64,000 nt of DNA from Bidens hawaiensis (lineage: Eukaryota > Streptophyta > Magnoliopsida > Asterales > Asteraceae): the NCBI GenBank assembly GCA_021521415.1, contig JAIQDT010001118.1, positions 62,001 through 126,000 of the forward strand, given 5' to 3'. Shown in pieces: positions 57,321 through 64,000 of this stretch (its first letter is position 1; each line of letters begins with the position of its first letter). Both the position numbers and the translations under genes were made by a program. The notes under the pieces were generated by a model. That model saw only the letters and a program-made list of their open reading frames with translations. It was not told the origin of the DNA and ran no database searches.

Positions 57321-60300
57321 CCCAGATCAGCCGCTGTTTTAGTTTCTGACCAGCATTTCGAGCGATTTTAACACCCTTGCTATGGTTCGACATCACCCCC
57401 TACGTTCCCCAACCGTTTCCGGTTGTATATACGCTATAAAGCTCGGATCTTTAAACTTCAAAGATCAAGAATCATACCTTTTTGAGCTCGTTTGGATCTC
57501 GTTTACTTGTTTAATCACAACCAACGCTCTCTCTCTCTTTCTCTCCCGGATCTGCTCGGTTCTTCCCTCGGCCGGCGGCGAAGTTGTGTGGTGTGTGTGT
57601 TTTGGAGTGTGTTAGAAAAGTGATAGAATGAAAGATATTTTTGGGTTTAGGGGGTATTTATATCCCTTAAATCCCATGGACCTAAGGCCCATTCTCATTT
57701 AACCCATCTCAATTATTCCAAGTCCATGATCCGCTCCTTACCCGATATTAATTAATTACGCGAAATCACTAAACATAACTTCCTTTATTCAACATTATAA
57801 ATTTTAGGATGTTACATCAAGGTTGTTATTTCTTATGTATTCTTGAAGTTTTGACTTCTCAAGTCAAACTAACTATAGTCTTTCATTCTAACTTGTTCAT
57901 CTAACATTACTAACTCTTGAATATGGTGGTACAACATATATATAATACACACCCCTTGTTTCCTTTATTTGTTACTTCACCGACTTTGGTTGGTTAAGTT
58001 TCGAATGTCATAAGGCAAGGCTTCATGGAGGACTTCGTGTTCTTGATATATATTTACACACACATAACTTATTATACATATCACTTATGACTAACTTCTA
58101 ACCCTTTAGTTTGTTCATCTTATTTACAAGTTCCATGTTGTGGGTTTGTATAAGACTAACCTCGGTTTAACCGAAACTAATCCAAATCGAAAACCGAACT
58201 TTTGTTTACTAGTTTTGTTAAAATAGTTGTTTAAACATGTTTATTGCTAGATTTGAGTTTCAAAAATCATTTTTACAAGTTCTTTTATATTAAGCATATG
58301 GAATCCATCTATGAACTCGTTGGGAGATGGAAACCGAACTAAACCGAAACTTTTGCTTAAAAGACTTGTAGTTAACTTTTTTTGTTGTAAAATTTAAGTT
58401 TTCTTCATTTATAAACCAATATACAAGTTCAATGATATTTGGGCATGTAGAAACCATCTATGAACTATTTGTGAGATGGAGACCGAACCAAACCGAACTA
58501 TACCGACTTTTACTCGCTTAACGCGCGTTGTTAGTTTAAACAATAGATCTACATACTTGGTTAAGTGTTAGTATGTTTTAATGAGTTATCTCATAACAAT
58601 TAATATTTTGGAAAGTTGACTTTGGGTTTGACCATTTGTCAAGACCCGAACCGACAACCCGAACACTCATTAAAAACCCGTTTTAGTATATTTAGCCTAA
58701 TGGAACTTGCATTTTAGCATTTTCCCCACCTTATTACTTAACATTGGTTAAGTAAATATTAAGGTTAGATACTTTAACCCGGTTTTGAGCAAACTTACAT
58801 TTTTTAAAAGGGTTATTATTATAAATTCTTAAATAGTTACATTTTAAACCTTGAACTTTAATTGATTAGTTTTTGCAACAATTATTTTATTTAAAGATCT
58901 TCAAGACAACCTTTCTAAATCCAAGACTTTCTTTTATTTAGGCTTCATACGTTAAACTCGTCGTTCCGGCAAATCTCCAAATAATCAATCTTTCAAGTTT
59001 ATTACTTGAATGTGAGTAACTTCATACCCCGTTTCCTATCTTTTATTTTGGGGGTGACATTTCAACTTATCTAAACTAAATGTTTTATACTTGGGTCTTA
59101 AACCACAAACGTTGTTGTATACCTTACTTGAATAATTGCTCGATTTGGTGTTCTATGCTTATTTGACTATGTGTTTATCGCTTTTGGATGGTGGAACTAT
59201 AAATCCTAGACCATTTGGCAACCCCTCATGGCAAGGTGTCGTTAACGTAATGCAATTAACGATAACTATAAAATCCTAAACTATTTGGCAACCCCTTATA
59301 GTTGGGTGTCGCTAACTTGTTAGCGATAACTATTTATCCAAGTTTATAGCTATTATTTATGGTTTTGTATACTAGTTTTGTGGCTTTTCATACTATATAT
59401 CTATTGTTCAAACTTATGAATTGCTCACCAACCTTTGTGTTGATAAACTTTATTTTATGAAATGTTACAGGTTTGCATCTAGGTTGATTATGGAGTTCGG
59501 TGAAGAAAACGTCACAAATACCGTTAGGATATTAGCAAAACTGAACAATATTTGATTTGCTATATTTTGTTATATTTTGTTGTATTTGAGTTATGAATAT
59601 TTGGTTATGTGACATTTTCGATGATGTGAAATGAAATGAGTTTGTTAAATATTGTCGCTTTAAATAGTGTCATGCGCTTATGAGCAATCGTTGCACCCCG
59701 GCATGTTCCGCCGCCTTTTGTCGGGGTGTGACAAATAAGAATACATTAACGGCACCGTGCTATAAGAGAATACCATATAGTTCACGGATTTATGATTCAA
59801 CCCTCCAAAAGCGGTAAACACATAAGCATATAACCATGTAAGCATAGAACACCAAATTGAGCATTTATTTAAGTAAAGTATACAATAACGTTTGTGGTTT
59901 AAGACTCAAATATAAAGCATTTAATTTGAATAAGTATGAAATGTCACCCTCAAAACAAAATATGGAAAACGGGGTATGAAAGTACTCACGTTCAAGTAAT
60001 AAACTTGAAAAGTTGATAATTTGGAGATTTTCCGGAACGACGGGTTTAACGTATGAAGCCTAAATAAAAGAAAGTCTTGGATTTAGAAAGTTTTTCTTGA
60101 AGATCTTTAAATAAAATAATTGTTGCAAAAAGTAAACAATTAAAGTTCAAGGTTTAAAATGTAACTATTTAAGAATTTATAATAATAACCCTTTAAAAAT
60201 GTAAGTTTGCTCGAAACCGGGTTAAAGTATCTAACCTTAATATTTACTTAACCTATGTTAAGTAATAAGGTGGGAAAAATGCTAAAGTGCAAGTTCCTTT

Positions 60301-61663
60301 GGGATAAAAATACTAAAACGGGTCTTTAACGAGTGTTCGGGTATTGACAAATGGTCAAACCCAAAGTCAACTTTCCAAAATAATGAAGTTATGAGATAAC
60401 TCAATAAAACTTAATAAGACGTAACCAAGTATGTAGATCTATTGTTTTAGAACTAACAATGTACGTTAAGCGAGTGTTCGGTTTTGTCGGTCCAAACTTT
60501 GTTATGAGATCAAGTTGGATCCAACATTTCCAAGTACTTAAGAAAATAATTTAAAATCAGTTTGTAAACTATTTTTAAAGAAATATACAAGTCTTGATAA
60601 ATAAAAACACACTTGTGTGTCTTAAGCGAGTAAAAATCGGATCGGTTCGGTTTCCATCTCACAACAAGTTCATATATGGTTTCCACATACCCAAATATCA
60701 GAGATCTTGTATAATAATGTACAAATGAAAAAAATTTAAGTTTTACAACTAAAAGTCAACTACAAGTCTTTTAATCAAAAGTTCGGTTTGATTCGGTTTC
60801 CATCTCACAACAAGTTCATAGATGGTCTCCACATACCCAAGACTTGTAAATGTGACTAACAAACTAAAATGAGCAGAAGTTAAGCAAGATTAATATGTGC
60901 AAACAAGTTATATAAGTGTATATATATCAAGAACACGAAGTCCTCCATGAAGCCTTGCCTTACGAGGTCCGAAACTTAACCAACCGGGGTCGGAGAAGTA
61001 ACTACCAAAGGTAACAAGGGGTTTGTATTATATATATGTTGTACCACCATATTCAAGTGTTAATAAGATTATATAAGCAAATTAGAATGAAAGAATAAAC
61101 TCTGTTTGACATTTGGAAGTCAAACCTTCAAGAACACTAAGAAAATAACAACCTTGAATCTATGGAGTTTGAGAGAGAAATTAGAGATGTAGCAAGAGTA
61201 AAATGAAGAAGATGGGTGTGTATATATAGGGTAAGGGTCAAAGCTTCTTTGCAAGGTTCTCTTTCATGTTTACATACAAATAGGTTGGTTAAACAAACAA
61301 GCAAAGCACAAAACAACAAGGAAAAATGAAATAAACGTGCAGACAGCCCTAGGCGCCGCACGACGGCCTCCCTTGCCCTGGCCATCTGGCGTGGCATTCC
61401 CAGGGGGAGGGGAGCTGGTCCAGCTCGTCTGGTGTGTTCGTTTCGTGTCCCGGAAGTTTGTTTTTGATGTAATTTGCTCGTTTTAAAGGCGTTTTCGAAT
61501 CCGTAAAAGGGGTTTTTCAAATTAAACCAAGGAGGATGATTTGGTAACATAAAAATCCAATATTTAATATATCATGAGTTTCGGTTTACAAAACCGGCCA
61601 GTTTACATAATAAAAGCTTACAAAACGAATACAAATCGAGACCCGAATTTGACGAATGTCATA

Positions 61664-64000
61664 GTATCTACTACTTTAGAAATTTCGTCCCGAAATTAAG
61701 ACGAAGATGCTAATGCAAACAAATGTGGGTACTTCTCTTTCATTGTGTCTTCTCATTCCCGAGTGAAATCCGCGCCACGCCGTGATTCCCATCGAACTTT
61801 CACTAACCGAATACGACTATGCCGGTTTTCTTCTCGTTGCGATCCATGATCTCAACGGGTCATTCAACTATGATCATCGACTTATCGACATGTATTTCGT
61901 CGAGAGGTATATGGAGATTACCCTCGGCTAAGCACTTTTTAAGATTCGAAACAGGAAATGTCGGATGAACACCGGCAAGTTCTTGCGGTAGTTCGAGTCG
62001 ATAAGCTACCTTCCCACCACATTCAAGAATTTTAAAAGGACCAACGAAACGCGGAGCTAGCTTACCCTTCTTTCCAAAACGGACTACCCCCTTCCAATGA
62101 GATACTTTTAAAAGTACCAGGTCGTCAACATTAAATTCGATCGGTTTTCGCCGTTTGTCGGCGTAACTCTTTTGACGACTTCTAGCGGCTAGGAGATTCT
62201 TACGGATTTGATCAGTGACGTCGGTGGATTCTTGGACCATTTCGGGTCCCGTGATTTGAGCTTCACCGATTTCGTTCCAACTAATCGGGGAACGACATTA
62301 ACGACCGTAAATAGCTTGAAAAGAAACTATATCAATGCTAGGATGATAGCTATTGTTATAGGAAAACTCGATGAACGGAATGTGAGAATCCCAATTCCCA
62401 CCAAAATCAAGAACACACGTTCGTAGCATATCCTCGAGTTTTTGAAATGTACGTCTGGATTTACCATCCGTTTGAGGATGATAAGCGGTGCTAAGATCAA
62501 GACGAGTTTCCAAAGCTTATTGAAGAGATTGCCAAAAATGAGAGGTAAAACGAGCATCGCGATCAGAAATGATAGTCAATGGTAAACCATGTCGGCACAC
62601 AATTTCCCGAACATAGATTTGAGCCAGCTGCTCGACATAACACTTTTCGCGGATCGGAATGAAATGAGCAGACTTGGTTAAACGATCAATGATCACCCAA
62701 ATACTATCGTTGCCTTTTTGGGTGTTAGGTAATTTAGTGATAAAGTCCATAGCAATGTCTTCTTATTTCCAAACGGGAATCGGTGGTTTCTCGAGTAGAC
62801 CAAAAGGTCTTTGATGTTCGGCTTTGACTTTTGAGCAAGTAAGACATTTAGATACAAACAAAGCTACGTCCTTTTTCATACCCAGCCACCAAAAGGTAGC
62901 ACGAAGATCGAAATACATCTTATCCGCACCGGGATGAACAGAATACCGCGAATTTTGAGCTTCTTCGAGCAAACAAGTACGAAGGTCATCACGATTTGGA
63001 ACCCACAAAGAAAGTACAAAAGACCATCGGGTTTGGTTTCGAGTTGAAGTTCGGCACCACACAACATTTCGTCGTACATGTTACCTTCTTTAACGGAGGC
63101 ACGTTGAGCTTGGAAGATACGAATTTGAAGATCGGTTTGAACAACAACGCTTAGAAGCAGAATGGATTTAACATTAACCTTTCGACTTAGGGCGTCGGCG
63201 ACAACATTCGCTTTACCGGGATGGTAGCGAATTTCGCAATCGTAATCACTAAGTAATTCGGCCCATCGTCGTTGTCTCATGTTGAGATCTTTTTGGTCAA
63301 AAATATGTTGAAGGCTTTTATAATCGGTAAAAACCACACATTTCGTACCATATAGGTAATTTCTCAAGATTTTGAGAATGAAAACGACGGCACCAAGTTC
63401 GAGATCATGAGTCATGTAGTTCTTCTCGTTGACCTTAAGTTGCCTTGATGCGTAAGCGATGACTTCACCTCGTTGCATGAGAACACAACCAAGGCCTTGA
63501 TGAGAGGCATCGCAAAATACAAAGAAATCGTCGTTTCCATCGGGAAGGGTTAGAATAGGAGCATTGCAAAGCATGTCCTTGAGAGTACAAAATGCTTCCT
63601 CTTGCTTTGAACCCCAATCGAATGGTTTTTTTTATGAGTGAGGGAGGTAAGAGGCAAATAGACCTTAGAAAAATTTCGAATGAAACGCCGATAATATCAG
63701 GCCAAACCATGGAAGGATCGATTTTACGTGGGAGTCGTTGGAGTTGTTCAATCCTTAACGGCCTCATTTTTAGAGGGATCAACATGAATACCTTTGTCGT
63801 TTACGATATGTCCTAAATTTGAACTTCCTCGAGCCAAAATTCACATTTGGAGAACCTGGCATAAATTCGTTCGTTTCTAAGGTGCTCAAGAATGGAACGC
63901 AAATGATGTTCATGTTCGGCTTTAGATTTAGAGAAGATAAGGATGTCATCAATAAAGATGATAACGAATTTATCGAGGAATGGTTTGCAAACGCGGTTCA
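61664..64000 (-). pseudogene. Chromovirus (Tekay-like Gypsy) pol, 3' part, broken; runs off the window
   Basis: On the minus strand from 64000: RT catalytic FIDDILIFSKSKAEHEHH, a frameshift region near 63630-63830, RNase H ([48 protein letters not shown]), the integrase zinc part ([32 protein letters not shown]), the core ([47 protein letters not shown]) and the C-terminal segment LAPRFVGPFKILE (61860-62240). After a TGA at 61860 a decayed chromodomain-like tail can be traced (EIMDRN, then VRWDSRRGADF in another frame). Stops at about 62519 and 62762 also interrupt integrase. The AATTTCGGGACGAAATTTC motif (61675-61695) is typical before the 3' LTR in Tekay elements. It belongs to the same element as LTR A. 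Confidence 0.87.

Larger units (their letters stand above)
49054..57816 (-). mobile_element. Layer C: solo LTR (TGTAAGGCCCC family) inside layer B, TSD TCAAG
   Basis: It begins TGTAAGGCCCCGAACCC at 49054 and ends GGATGTTACA at 57816, with TCAAG at 49049-49053 and 57817-57821. Without the nested element D it is about 1.97 kb, and it matches the solo LTR at 25263-27397 along its length, including the CTCGAGTATTATTAGGG array (56272-56465), the GC-rich hairpins (56876-56965) and the GCGAAGTT array (57030-57320). Confidence 0.9.
48766..59733 (+). mobile_element. Layer B: solo LTR of the same chromovirus family, inverted, TSD AATAA
   Basis: It begins TGTGACATTCGTC at 48766 and ends GTCGGGGTGTGACA at 59733, with AATAA at 48761-48765 and 59734-59738. 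After removal of layer C (49054-57816 plus one TSD copy) it is about 2.2 kb and is the reverse complement of LTR A in content. No internal sequence remains, so it is a solo LTR. The break by layer C is at CCATAGATTCAAG/GTTGTTATT, a junction that is intact in LTR A on the other strand. Confidence 0.9.
48284..61663 (-). mobile_element. Layer A: 3' LTR of a minus-strand chromovirus, split by a nested insertion
   Basis: The left end is TGTCACACCCCGACC at 48284; the right end is GAATGTCATA at 61663, next to pol-flanking sequence. Excluding the insertion at 48766-59733 and the second copy of its target duplication (59734-59738), the LTR is about 2.4 kb. Reading across the gap gives GGTCGTTAATAAGAATACAT, continuing a ~70-bp tandem repeat of this LTR (first unit 48685-48750), which confirms the reconstruction. 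In element sense it runs TATGACATTCG to GTGTGACA. Confidence 0.88.

Overview
This is nuclear DNA from a flowering plant, almost certainly a eudicot and probably an asterid such as Asteraceae (lineage inferred from repeat types and protein resemblance, not proved). The evidence is intron-rich genes with GT/AG junctions, AT-rich spacers, microsatellites, hAT-type MITEs, an RTE-clade LINE and dense nested LTR retrotransposons. There is no sign of bacterial or organellar organisation.

Positions 1-14905 form the gene island. It holds the 3' part of an ALA1-like P4-ATPase lipid flippase (plus strand, seven exons, ends 4593), a complete small mitochondrial-type SEC-C protein gene (minus strand, five exons, 10792 to 8644), and a complete PDCD2-family gene (plus strand, six exons, 12770-14905). 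The last two are divergent and share a ~2 kb intergenic region. Related hAT-type MITEs sit in the first intron of each; the copy in the SEC-C gene has a perfect 8-bp target duplication.

Positions 14906-33342 are repeat territory: a 2.6-kb solo LTR (16981-19604, TSD ATTAT), a 5'-truncated RTE LINE (19911-21420), fold-back elements bounded by (TA)n, a palindromic tandem array, and an old broken Athila/TAT-like Gypsy polyprotein (22986-33078). Two solo LTRs (25263-27397, TSD AAAAT; 27920-29922, TSD ACGAG) are inserted into that Gypsy element.

Positions 33343-45768 are one 12,426-bp Copia element, Sirevirus/SIRE-like. It has 426-bp LTRs that differ at five sites, an initiator-Met tRNA primer site, a long gag with two zinc knuckles, pol, a 2.2-kb spacer and a third reading frame of unknown function broken by two frameshifts.

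Positions 45769-64000 begin with a spacer holding a tRNA-like/SINE module, followed by a four-level LTR nest. The 3' LTR of a minus-strand chromovirus (A, 48284-61663) is interrupted by an oppositely oriented solo LTR of the same family (B, TSD AATAA). B is interrupted by a solo LTR of another family (C, TSD TCAAG). C is interrupted by a complete gag-only element (D, 49136-55924, TSD TAAAA). The broken chromovirus pol runs off the right edge.

The most unusual signal is a short motif, GCGAAGTT/GCGAACTT, amplified both in the Copia element (LTRs, leader and post-pol spacer, mostly as hairpins) and in the LTRs of an unrelated Gypsy family (as alternating tandem arrays). Five of the LTR insertions are solo LTRs, so unequal recombination has been removing element interiors here.
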